From: Anolis sagrei
Lineage: Eukaryota > Chordata > Lepidosauria > Squamata > Anolidae
Reading direction: 5' to 3'
Length of the DNA stretch: 64,000 bases
Assembly (NCBI RefSeq): GCF_037176765.1
Contig: NC_090021.1
Location: 33,550,354-33,614,353 of the forward strand
Shown: piece after piece, positions 1 to 9,723 of the stretch
Position numbering within the stretch: position 1 is the stretch's first letter
How the letters are laid out: every line of letters begins with the position of its first letter
Position numbers and translations under genes: made by a program
The notes under the pieces: generated by a model
What the model was told of the DNA's origin: nothing
What the model saw: only the letters and a program-made list of their open reading frames with translations
The model's database searches: none

Positions 1-315
1 ATGCAAGTCTCATGGTTGCACTGTTTCAAATTGTTGTAACTGGTTTTCAATTATCTGGTTTTAATTGATAAATGATATAATATGTTTTAAATAGTTGCTT
101 TTTAAAAAGTGACCCTGAGAGCATTGAATATAGGGCAGGATATAAATAGCTTAATAAATAACATAAAGTAGGCCAGATAAGTGCAGTTTATATATAGCAA
201 GTCCCTTGAGTCAGGGAATTGTTCTCACATTCTTCATAAAGTACCCACTTGTAATCGTCATGATTTTATTTAATTTTTTTCAGGATACAAATATTTCTGA
301 GGTAGTTTACAACAA
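1..315. other. Repeat-derived AT-rich DNA
   Basis: About 108-165 resembles the 3' tail of the L2-like LINE family found throughout the window (CAGGATATAAATAGC followed by AATAAATAA). Nothing else is recognisable. Confidence 0.4.
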
Positions 316-1060
316 AACATATTCAATTCTCTCTTTGCATTTGCAGTTTTGACTTTTGTGCATTTGATTATTCACAAATTTGATTTCTAGTATTCTCTCT
401 AGCAGTTTCTTGATCTTCCAGTGCAACTCTCTGGGAATCTTGAAGTCCTCCAGTGTGATTCTATGGTCATCTTCCACCAGTCATACTGCCAGACCTAGAG
501 ACTTCTAAAGAAAACGCTTTGCTAGAAATCTCGAGATCCTCCAATGTGAGTCTATGGTCTGCTTCCAGCCCTGATTAGTACTTGGATGGGAGATTCCTAG
601 TGAATACCAAGTGCTGAAGGCTACTACTATTGGAATTGGTTAAGGTGAGGAGTAACACCCCCCCCCAAATTATAAGGTGTTATGGGTGTATTTGGGTGAA
701 TCTCAGCCAGTTAAATGGTAAATGTAGTTAATGCAGTTAAACGGCATTATATCAGTCAATGATATGGGTGCCCTAGTGGTGCCATAAGACAACAATGACT
801 TGAAGGTACATAACAGGGTGTACAATCCACCCTTCACATTCGCTGGGGTTAGGGGATTCCTGTGAAAATCAAAAACATTAGCTAGAAGTGGACTTGTAAT
901 AGCATTGGAAGACCTGGAAATTCCTACAGAGGACACCTCTCTTATGTTTCCCCTCATGACTAGAGTAACTTAATCATATAATTGAACTAAAGGACCTAGA
1001 TTTTCTTAAAGAACATTTTAATGAAATCCATGACCAATCAAATATGCAAAAGTCAAAACC
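316..1060. repeat. Mosaic of a palindromic DNA element broken by a 5S-like segment
   Basis: The ends resemble a foldback family seen again at 16618, 32128 and 36640: GCATTTGCAGTTTTGACTTT near the left and AATCAAATATGCAAAAGTCA near the right, with inner AGGTCCTCCAGTG-like words. About 565-632 is 5S rRNA-like (CCCTGATTAGTACTTGGATG). About 765-810 resembles a Bov-B-type SINE tail. Heavily rearranged. Confidence 0.55.
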
Positions 1061-1099
1061 CTAAATGTACACACAGACAAACCCATACATATATACAGG

Positions 1100-1272
1100 G
1101 CAAACTGCTTTCATGCTTTACATTGTTTTTATTATAATATGTATATTTATGCTTGTTTTTCTCTGTTGTTGGCACTGTGCTGTGCTGGTTGTTAGCTGCC
1201 CTAAGTCCCCCTGCGGTGGTTGAGATAGGACAGGATATAAATGCCTTAAATAAAATAAATAAATAAATAAAA
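1100..1272 (+). repeat. L2-like LINE 3' tail
   Basis: Ends in the family signature, a CTGCCCTAAGTCCCCCTGCG stretch, then GGATATAAATGCC and an AAATA-repeat tail. 5' truncated. Confidence 0.65.
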
Positions 1273-1314
1273 TGTGCCCTAAAATGTATGCAACCTTGTT
1301 ATTGAATATATTTC

Positions 1315-1475
1315 TGTGTGTATGTGTGTATATGTGTGTGTATGTATGCGTATGTGTGTGTGTAGATGTGTGTGTGTGCACAGACACATACCTATATACA
1401 GATTTATACACTTTGTTATTGTATAACTCCTATGTGTATATGTGAATGTATGTATATATATATATCTATGTATAT
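1315..1475. repeat. TG/TA-rich simple sequence
   Basis: Imperfect GT and TATG runs, continuing as TATATA. Translations of this stretch give low-complexity His/Thr/Tyr peptides that are not genes. Confidence 0.85.
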
Positions 1476-1889
1476 ATAGGATTGTGTACACTGGAATGTA
1501 TACAACAAGGATGCATACCTTTTAGTGAACACCTTGTATTATGACAAGAGTCCAAAAATGTTGGCAGCTAGGATGACACACACATATACATACATATATA
1601 CTTATACCTACATACCCACACAGGGCTAGCTGCCCATATTTCTGCACTTTTTGTCCTGTCCCTTTAATTTTTTCCCCCTTATACCACTTGCTTAATGTCA
1701 ATCTGGTCTCCTTTCTGAGCGAGGAGCTGGACCCCATCTACACAGACCATTTAATTTAGTTTCAAACCAGTATTGAAGAAAGTGGTTTCGCTGTGCAAAT
1801 GATTACACCAGAAATCCTGGAATCAGTTTGGGGCCCCAGATGGTGATGACATGAGCACCACCTATGCTGCCATATAATGCAGTTTGAAA

Positions 1890-2850
1890 CTACCTTATAT
1901 GGCCAGTGTAGACTCATAATACTGTTTAAATGGATTGAACCACACTGTGAGCCTACACTGACTACATAATGCAGTTTCAGGTTGGTGTAGATTCATATAA
2001 TGCCATTTAAATGCACTGAACCACACTTTGAGCATACACTGACTACATAATACAGTTTCAGGTCAGTGTAGACTCATATAATAACATTTCACTGCATTGA
2101 ATAGCACTGCGCGCCTACACCGACTTCATAAAGTAATTTCAGGTGAGTGTAGACTCATATAATGCAGTTGAACAGCATTATGAGCCAACACTGACTACAT
2201 AATGCAGTTTCAGGTCGATATAGACTCATATAATGCCGTTTAACTGCATAGAACCGCACTGTGAGCCTGCACTGACCACATAATGCAGTTTCTGGTCAGT
2301 ATAGACTCATGTAATGCCGTTTAACTGCATTGAACAGCACTGTGAGTCTACACCGATGACATAAAGTAGATTCAGATCAGTTTAGACTCATATAATGAAG
2401 TTGAACAGAGTTATGCGCCAATACTGACTACATAATTCAGTTTCAGGTTGGTGTAGACTCATATAATGCCATTCAACTGCATTGAACCACACTGTGAGCC
2501 TACGCTGACTAAATAATGGAGTTTCAGGTCAGTGTAGACTCATAAAATGCCGTTTATCTGCACTGAACCGCACTGTGCGCCTATGCTGACTAGACTACAT
2601 AATACAATTTCAGGTTGGTGTAGACTTATAGAATGCCATTTAACTGCATTGAACGACACTGTGAACCTACGCTGACTACATAATACAATTTCAGGTTTGT
2701 GTGGACTCATATAATGCAGTTGAATAGCATTATGAGCCAACACTGACTACATAGCACAATTCCAGGTTGGTGTTGACTCATATAATGCCATTCAACTGCA
2801 TTGTGAGCCTACACTAACTACATAATGCAGTTTCAAAACTCCATTACATG
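1890..2850. repeat. Higher-order tandem array, 81/81/71-bp units
   Basis: The marker GACTCAT or a near variant recurs at 1911, 1990, 2071, 2152, 2223, 2304, 2385, 2456, 2537, 2623, 2704 and 2775. Spacings are 79, 81, 81, 71, 81, 81, 71, 81, 86, 81, 71. The 71-bp units share the variant GTTGAACAGCATTATG. The monomer is built from the ATAATGCAGTTT foldback element found elsewhere in the window. Confidence 0.9.
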
Positions 2851-3008
2851 GCAGAGGAGATGGAACCGCAAACCATGAAGCACTGAAGCGTTTCATTTTG
2901 CACTCTTTTGTGGGTGTTTCTTGCTCTGTGGCCCCATCTACAATGGCATATAATGCAGTTGAACAGGACTGCATGAATCTAGGCTGCTATATCGTTCACC
3001 CAGACTCA

Positions 3009-3157
3009 GGGCCCTTCCACACAGCCCTATATCCCAGAATATCAAGGCAAGAAATCCCATATTATCTCAGTGTGGACTCAGGTAACCCAGTTCAAAGCAG
3101 ATATTGTGGGACTTTCTGCCTTGATATTCTGGGTTATAGGCCTGTGTGGAAATCCCC
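3009..3157. mobile_element. Palindromic MITE
   Basis: Begins GGCCCTTCCACACAG and ends CTGTGTGGAAATCCCC, with imperfect complementary arms throughout (AGAATATCAAGGCA against TGCCTTGATATTCT). Same style as 10427-10540 and 21165-21262. No transposase. Confidence 0.7.
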
Positions 3158-3771
3158 TCAGGCACCATAGGAAGCAGCTTTGCACAGGAGTTCAGACAAT
3201 GCGGTTTGCAGCTAGCTTCAAACTGCATTGAATGCATGGTCAGCACAGACGAGGTGGTGATAGTACAATAGCTGGGTCCGAAAGCGCCAAGTGTTATGGA
3301 GATGCCCCAATGGCGACTCTGAATAAGGGAAGAGAAGAGGCGGAGTGAGAGTAGGGAGAGCAAAGGATAAAAAGCGGGGGGTGCTTAGGGTAAGGGTTGG
3401 GGTAAGGTTTAGGGTTTGGGTTATGGTTAGGGTAAGGGGTTATGGTTTAGGGTAAGGTTTAGGGTTTGGGTTAGCATTCAGAGTAAGGATTTGGGTAAAG
3501 TTTAGGGTTTGGGTAAGAGTTTGGGTAAAGAGTTAGGCTTAGGTTTACAGTATGGTCCAGGGTGATAGTAAGATAGCTGGGTCTGGAAGCTCCGAGCATT
3601 ACGGAGATGCCGCAAAGGCGGCTGTGAATAAGGGAAGAGAGGGGGCGGAGTGAGCATGGGGAGAGCGAAGGAAGGATAAAAAGGAGGGGGTGCTTAGGGT
3701 AAGGGTTAGGGCAAGGTTTAGGGTTTGGGTTACGGTACAGTTTAGGGTTTGGGTTAGGGTATGGTTTAGGG

Positions 3772-4115
3772 CAGGGGTCCTCAAACTAAGGCCCGGGGCC
3801 CCTCCAAGGTCATTTACCCGGCCCTCGCTCAGGGTCATCCTAAATTTGAAATGACTTGAAAGCACACAACAACAATCCAATCTAATCAGCCAAAAGCAGA
3901 CCCACACTTCCCATTGAAATACTAATAAGTTTATATATGTTAAAATTGTTCCTCATTTTACTTTTTGTATTGTTTTTAAGTGGTTTTTGCACTACAAATA
4001 AGATAGGTGCAGTGTGCATGCGAATCCTTTTTTTTACTTCAAATTATAATCCGGCCCTCCAACAGTTTGAGGGACTGTGACCTGGCCTTCTGTTTACAAA
4101 GTTTGAAGACCCCTG
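3772..4115. mobile_element. Non-autonomous hAT element with perfect 8-bp target duplication
   Basis: Terminal repeats are CAGGGGTCCTCAAACT and AGTTTGAAGACCCCTG. The 8-bp GTTTAGGG flanks it on both sides (3764-3771 and 4116-4123), taken from the telomere-like repeat. Same family as 19595-19950. Confidence 0.88.
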
Positions 4116-4190
4116 GTTTAGGGTTTGGGTAAAGGGTTAGGCTTATGGTACAGTTCAGGGTTAGGATTAGTGTTATGGTAAGGGTTAGGG

Positions 4191-4472
4191 CAGGCCCGTA
4201 ACCAGGATTTTGTTTCGGGGGGGCGGGGGGGGGGGGCTGAGTCTGAGTGAAAGAGGGTCTAGCCTAGCAAACCTTTTGTATCATTACCCCAATACCCCCA
4301 TGCAAATGGGATATATTGAGTATGGTGGTCAGATCATGATATGAATAAACATAACAGTTTAAATAATGTACCAGTAAGAACGTTTCGCGAACCACCATGA
4401 GAATTTGGGGGGGGGGGGGGGGCTGAAGCCGGCTACCCTCAGGGGTCCCGACCACCAGGTTGAGAAACACTG
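4191..4472. mobile_element. Second insertion in the telomere-like repeat, hAT-like end
   Basis: Bounded by GGTTAGGG on both sides (4183-4190, 4473-4480). The right end in reverse complement is CAGTGTTTCTCAACCTGGTG, a hAT-type terminus. The left end, CAGGCCCGTAACCAGG, shares only CAG. It contains two long G tracts (near 4200-4218 and 4404-4421). It may be two fused elements. Confidence 0.5.
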
Positions 4473-4642
4473 GGTTAGGGCAAGATTTAGGGTTTGAGTT
4501 AGGGTTTTGGTTAGGGTAAGGTTTAGGGTTTGTGTAAGGGTTTGGGTAAAGGTTAGGGTATGGTTTTGGGTAAAGGCTTAGGCTTACGGTACGGTTCAGG
4601 GTTAGAGTAAGGGTTATGGTAAGGGTTAGGGTAAGGGCTTCA

Positions 4643-5118
4643 CCGGGATTGTGGTGCAGCTGGCTGAGTGTCAGCTGCATTAAGATCACTCTGACCAAAA
4701 AAAGGTCATGAGTTCGAAGCCAGCCCGGGCTGGAGTGGGTGTCCAGCCATTGTGTAGCCCGTTGTCGACCTTTGCAACCCGGAAGACAGTTGCATCTGTC
4801 AAGTAGGAAAATAAGGTACCACCTTGTGTGGGAGGCTAAATTTAACTAATTTATGAGGCCATAAAGAAAAAAGACTCCGGGGAATGTGGAATGCGGAAGA
4901 ACTTCATCGGTGTCGTTGATGGATGATGAAAAGCAGCAGCTCCCCTGGCGGCCAGAAAAAAGTTAAATAGCCTCAGTGTATTTGTGTGTTAAATGTTGTT
5001 TGTCAAACTGGCATTGAATGTTTGCCATATATGTGTTTACTGTAATCCGCCCTGAGTCCCCTGCGGGGTGAGAAGGGTGGAATATAAGAACTGTAAATAA
5101 ACAAATAAATAAATAAAT
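4643..5118 (+). mobile_element. tRNA-derived SINE with L2-like 3' tail
   Basis: The head CCGGGATTGTGGTGCAGCTG contains a pol III A box and GAGTTCGAAGCC a B box. The body ends in CCGCCCTGAGTCCCCTGCGG and an (AAAT)n tail identical in style to the L2-like LINE tails here, the usual parasitic relation between a SINE and its LINE. Confidence 0.85.
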
Positions 5119-5179
5119 TAAAGAACTCCTTCATTCCTTCTATAGTATCTGTCTCCGGCCTGGCTTACATTAGCTAAGG

Positions 5180-5275
5180 CTCTCTTCCACAAACTGCGCT
5201 CCCGAAGGAGCGATGCGGCCTCTCCGTAACGCTCTGCACTTCCAGACCCAGCTATCATACTATTACCGACGAGGC
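5180..5275 (-). repeat. Inverted copy of the composite-repeat head unit
   Basis: Its reverse complement reads TAATAGTATGATAGCTGGGT followed by CTGGAAGTGCAGAGCGTTAC and GGAGAGGCCGCA, matching the head units at 3255 and 3560. It abuts the SMYD2 promoter, so the telomere-like block is bounded by oppositely oriented heads. Confidence 0.75.
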
Positions 5276-5303
5276 CTACGCTTGACCTAGGCGGGGATGG
5301 AAA

Positions 5304-5353
5304 CGCTGGGTCCTAGAGCGCGCATGTCTGCGGACGGGCTCTAGGACCCAGCG
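5304..5353. repeat. Perfect inverted repeat in the SMYD2 promoter, 16-bp arms
   Basis: The arm CGCTGGGTCCTAGAGC at 5304-5319 is matched exactly, as reverse complement, by 5338-5353, with an 18-nt CpG-containing spacer. It lies about 220-270 bp before the ATG. It could form a hairpin in DNA or in a 5' UTR, or be a palindromic protein site. Confidence 0.9.
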
Positions 5354-5573
5354 GGCTGGCGCGGCCCTCCTTCCCGTGGACGGCTGGCTGTGGTGCTGCT
5401 GCTGCTCCGCCTGCCCCTCTCGCTCTCTCTGCCCATGTATGTGCCTTGGGCTCTGGGGCCAGGCGCCGCTGCGGGTGACGGCGCGCCATTAATAGCAACG
5501 GGCCAGCCTCCTCCTCCTCCTCCTCTTTCTCTTCCTCGATCTCCTCCTCCTCCTCCTCGGCGGCACCGGCGCC

Positions 5574-5758
5574 ATGCGCTCCTCCGAAAAGGAAGGCGAG
5601 GAGCTGGGTCTGGCGCGCTTCCAGAGCCCCGGCCGAGGCAGGGGTCTCCGAGCCCGGCGCCGCTTCGTCCCCGGGGAGCTGCTCTTCGCCTGCCCGGCCT
5701 TCACCTGCGTCCTCACCGTCAACGAGAGGGGCAACCACTGCGAGGGCTGCTTCGCCAG
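5574..5758 (+). CDS. SMYD2: SMYD2 coding exon 1 (N-terminus, SAM-binding loop, first MYND cysteines)
   Basis: Codes residues 1-61 and two bases of R62. It contains the SPGRGRGLRA stretch (the GxG loop that binds SAM) and the start of the MYND finger, NERGNHCEGCF, with zinc ligands C56 and C59. The donor is GTAAAG at 5759. The N-terminal insert relative to human is rich in Glu. Very high GC here contrasts with the AT-rich introns. Confidence 0.96.
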
Positions 5759-8700
5759 GTAAAGGCAAGGAAGGCGAGGAGAGGGAAGGAGCAGAGGCCG
5801 GCAGGAAGCCTCGGCCTGGGCGGCGTCAGCGCCCCAGGATTTCCCCCCGGGTCCTAGCGCCGGCATCCTCCATCTCAAGTGAAGGGCTGCTGCGGGATGA
5901 ATGCGTCCTGGCTGACACTCTTCTTCCCTGCTCAATGCTCTTGGCACCCTGGCCAGTTATAGTTTGGCCTGGTAAAACTGCAACCCCCATAGCATTGAGC
6001 CCCATTGGTGTCAAGCTGCATTAACTCCCCAGCAGGCCTGCATAAACTGAAGCCCTTCCAGGTGTTTGGGGCGCCAATTCCCAAACACCCTTGTCCAATA
6101 GTGAGGAATTCTGGGAGCGGAAGTCCAGCAAAACACATGGAGGGCTACAAGTTGGGCAGGCCTGCTCTACAGTGTAGATCAGGCATGGGCAATATTCAGC
6201 TCTCCAGGTGTTTTTGGACTGCAACTCCCACAATTCCTAACAGCATAGGACAGTGGTTCTCAGGAGCCCCCAGTGGTGCAGTGGGTTAAACCCCTGTGCT
6301 GGCAGGACTGAAGGCCGACAGGTCGCAGGTTCGAATCCAGGGAGAGGCAGATGAGCTCCCTCTAACAGCTCCAGCTCTTCATGCAGGGACATGAGAGAAG
6401 CCTCCCACAAGGATGATAAAAACATCAAATCATCCAGGCGTCCCCTGGGCAATGTCCTTGCAGACGGCCAATTCTCTCACACCAGGAGTCACTCCTGACA
6501 TGACCAAAAGTGGTTCTCAACCTGTGGGTGCCCAGGTGGTTTGGCCTACATCTCCCAGAAACCTCAACCAGTTCACAAGCTGTTAGGATTTCTGGGCGTT
6601 GAAGGCCAAAACATCTGGCAACCCACAGGTTGAAAACCATTGACCTACACTGTTAGGAATTGTGGGAGTTGAAGTGCAAAACACCTAGAGGACTGAAGTT
6701 TGCCCATGCCTGATGTGGAAGATGAATTCACCCTCTCAGCCACAGAAAACTCCATCATAGGGTTGTTCTGAGAGGAGGCACACAATAATATGAAGAACAA
6801 CACACCCTATGCGGGGTTTGTAAGTGATTGTGTGAGTTCTGCTTCCATCCATTTCCTTTCTCCAACTTCTTTGCCATGTTTTGCATGCAGTTTCTTTGTG
6901 TTTTGAATCATCCAATGCGGAATTAAAACCCATCATAATCTTATCATTGATTATTTTCATCTATACACACAGAAACATGGATGAAGCAGGACATGGGTGC
7001 ATCTACGCTGTAGAAATAATGCATTTTGACACCACTTTAAGTGCCATGGCATCATGCGACGGAATCCTGGGAGTTATAGTTTGGTGAGGCACCAGCAGAC
7101 TTTGGCAGAGAAGAGTCAAGTCCTTGTAGAACTGTAACTCCATTGATTTCATAACATTGAGCCATAGCAGTTAAAGTGGTGTCAAACTGTGTTAATTCTA
7201 CAGCGTAGATGCACCCATGTCCTGCTTCATCCATGTTTCTGTGTTGTTGGTTTTTTTTTCATGTCAGGAGCAACTTGAGAAACTGCAAGTTGCTTCTGGT
7301 GTGAGAGAACTGGAGACTGCAAGGACATTGCCCAGGGGACACCTGGATGTTTTGATGTTTTACCATCCTTGTGGGAGTTTCCCTCATGGGGAGCTGGAAC
7401 TGACAGAGGGAGCTCATCTGCACCCTCCTGAATTCGAACCTCCAACCAGTCAGTCTTCAGTCCTGCCGGCACAAGGGTTTAACCCATGGCGCCACCAAGG
7501 GCTCCTTACAGTGCAGATGCACTCATGGTTGTTCGAGCTGGTTGTGTCTATTATTTGGGAATGTAGGAGAAAATGTGCACGGAAAACTGCAATTGAGTAC
7601 TAAAGGCCTTAATATCTCAATAAGATTGTCCTTTCTTCCAGGTGTATATGTATGTGGCAGTGCAGGAGATAGTTTCAGCAACAAGATATTGCCATATTGT
7701 GAACTGTAAATACACTAAAAGCAACAAATTCTGTCTGATCTTGGTTCCTAAGCAGGATCAGCTCTGGTCACATCTTGAATGAGAAACTGATAATGAATAT
7801 CAATGACTGCAATATCTCAGAAAAATAATACACAATCAGCCTGCTGTATCCATGGATTCGACCATCCATAGCTTTAAAATGGAAGCACCCCGTGGCGCAG
7901 TGGGTTAAACCGCTGAGCTGCTGAACTTGCTAACTGAAAGGTTGCAGGTTCAAATCCAGGGAGCAGCATGAGCCCCCGCTATTAGCCCCAGCTTCTGCCA
8001 AACTAGCAGTTCAAAAACATGCAAATGTGAGTAGATCAACAGGTACTGTTCTGACAGGAAGGTAACAGTGCTCCATGCAGTCCTGCCAACCACATGACTT
8101 TGAGCCAGTGTTGTCTACGGAAAACACTGGCTCGGAAACAGCTGGACTTAATGTCAGTGGAAAATCTTTATCTAGCTTGAAAAATATCTTCCCCCCCCCC
8201 CCCCCCCCCGGCAAATCCCAAAAGCAAATCTTGATTTTGTCTTTTTATATAAGGGACACTATTTTACTATGTCACTGTATAGTATGGGACTTGAGCATCC
8301 ACAGATTTTGGTATCAACAGCAGGCCTGGAACCAAACCCTAATGACTCACAGTATTGTGAGTTGTGCATACTGCAAAGGCCCCAGATCCAGTCTCATCTA
8401 GGATGCTGAACAGGATCAGCACTGATTATCACTTGGATGGGAAACTACCAATGAATACCAGCTCAAAAAAGCATCTGTCTTCTTGTTTTCACCTTGTAGG
8501 TGGTTGTTGAATGTGCATCAGTAGGTGTGTATGCATGTGGCAGTGGGGGAGAGAAAGACATACAGTCTCAGCACCCTAAAGGGTTTGGATCCTATCCGAT
8601 GTTGGAAGCTAAGCATGGTCAACCCTGGTTCATATTTGGTTGGGGACCACCATAACAGAGCAGATAAATCCAGTGAAACTAAGTGTGACCATGCATTCTA

Positions 8701-9686
8701 AAAAACTTTTGATTTTCAGGTTTGGAACTGGAGGCAAAAGGATGATGGAAATTCCATCTCAGTAGCATTTGTTTTGCATTTCAACAGAGATATATATAAA
8801 AAAACACTCAACGCACTATCTGACCTTGGAAGCTGATCAGGGTCAGCTCTGCTTAGGACTTGGATGGGAGACCCCTAGAGTACCAGGTACACTAGGCTAT
8901 ATTAGAGAGGAAGATTGTGTGCTGAAGGAAGATTTCATGGGGCAGAAGGGACCCTCTCTATTTTACTGTTATTTGTCTCACTCAGTAGCTTAGGGCAATC
9001 GTTCAAATGTTACACATCATAAAATTGTTGAGGTCAAATTGTGGCTTCTCCAAGTCCTCATTACCTAATCTCTCAGTCTGTGTTCTTTCCCTCATCCAGC
9101 TCCAGACAAGGTGATCTGGACTTTCAGAAGAAAACGTCAGCATTCATAAGGGTTCAGGGTGGTTTGAGACCAGAGCTTAATTCAAAGGTAGGGAGGATAT
9201 GATCCTTCAAACATTGGACTCCAACTCCCATCAATGTTAGCTATCAGTCAGTTGCAAGGGGTGATGGGAGTTGTAATTCAGCCTGTGAAACATTACCATC
9301 TAAATCGGGTCTCCCTTCCTGTCAGACAGTTACTTCCATTGTTTAATTATACATAGCTCCATCACTGTGTGTGGCCTTTGAAATCAAGAAACCTAGGCTT
9401 GCTACATTTGCTTTGATCTGGACTGCTAGCTGCCCTAGTAAACACAATTGCTTCCATTTGTTTGCACCATCACATTATTATGGAGGAACATGTGCACCCC
9501 AGAAACTACAATTTATGCACTGTTGTCTCATTTCCAATAAGCTTTCTAATTAGTATAAGAAACACAACCACATTTTCTGTTTTCTGCTGTTTAAAAAAAT
9601 GAGGGTAGGCTCAGTCATTACATGAGACTGTTTTTTTTTTCTTTAGCCAAACTTTGCTTTTGGCTCTCTTGTGACTTACAGTCAGG

Positions 9687-9723
<37 letters not shown>

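Larger units (their letters stand above)
3245..4642 (+). repeat. Telomere-like composite repeat (head units plus degenerate TTAGGG runs)
   Basis: G-rich runs built from GGGTTAGGG, GGTAAGG and GGTTTAGGGTTTGGG fill about 3388-3555, 3695-3771, 4116-4190 and 4473-4638. Two head units precede the runs, at about 3255-3385 and 3560-3690, sharing GATAGCTGGGTC-like, TTACGGAGATGCC-like, AATAAGGGAAGAGA and GGCGGAGTGAG words. It is interrupted by the elements at 3772-4115 and 4191-4472. Confidence 0.8.
5150..5860 (+). promoter_or_regulatory. CpG-rich promoter region, 5' UTR and exon 1 of SMYD2
   Basis: A sharp rise in GC and CpG content against AT-rich flanks surrounds the SMYD2 start codon, as expected for a vertebrate housekeeping CpG island. 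The transcription start is not visible and no TATA box stands out. A CTCCTC-rich stretch (about 5510-5558) lies just before the ATG. Part of the upstream edge (5180-5275) is an inverted copy of a dispersed head unit also seen at 3250 and 3560. Confidence 0.75.

Noticed and set aside
1118-1491. His/Thr-rich small proteins on the minus strand
   Set aside because: Translation of TG/TATG simple sequence.
1890-2850. CRISPR array
   Set aside because: The repeats are contiguous 71-81-bp units without unique spacers, in a vertebrate genome.
4264-4698. 144-codon minus-strand frame
   Set aside because: It translates telomere-like repeats into a Thr/Leu and Pro/Asn periodic peptide.
5313-5947. Long open frames on both strands (about 150 codons) around exon 1
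   Set aside because: They are products of CpG-island GC content and lack domains; only the SMYD2 frame from 5574 matches a known protein.
6300-6340. tRNA-like A and B boxes as tRNA genes (also at 4650, 7900, 16240, 55140)
   Set aside because: They are heads of tRNA-derived SINEs with full SINE bodies and no cloverleaf or anticodon arm that I could fit.
8561-8652. Functional 5S rRNA gene
   Set aside because: Too diverged and lacking the terminal T run; fits an old 5S-derived SINE.
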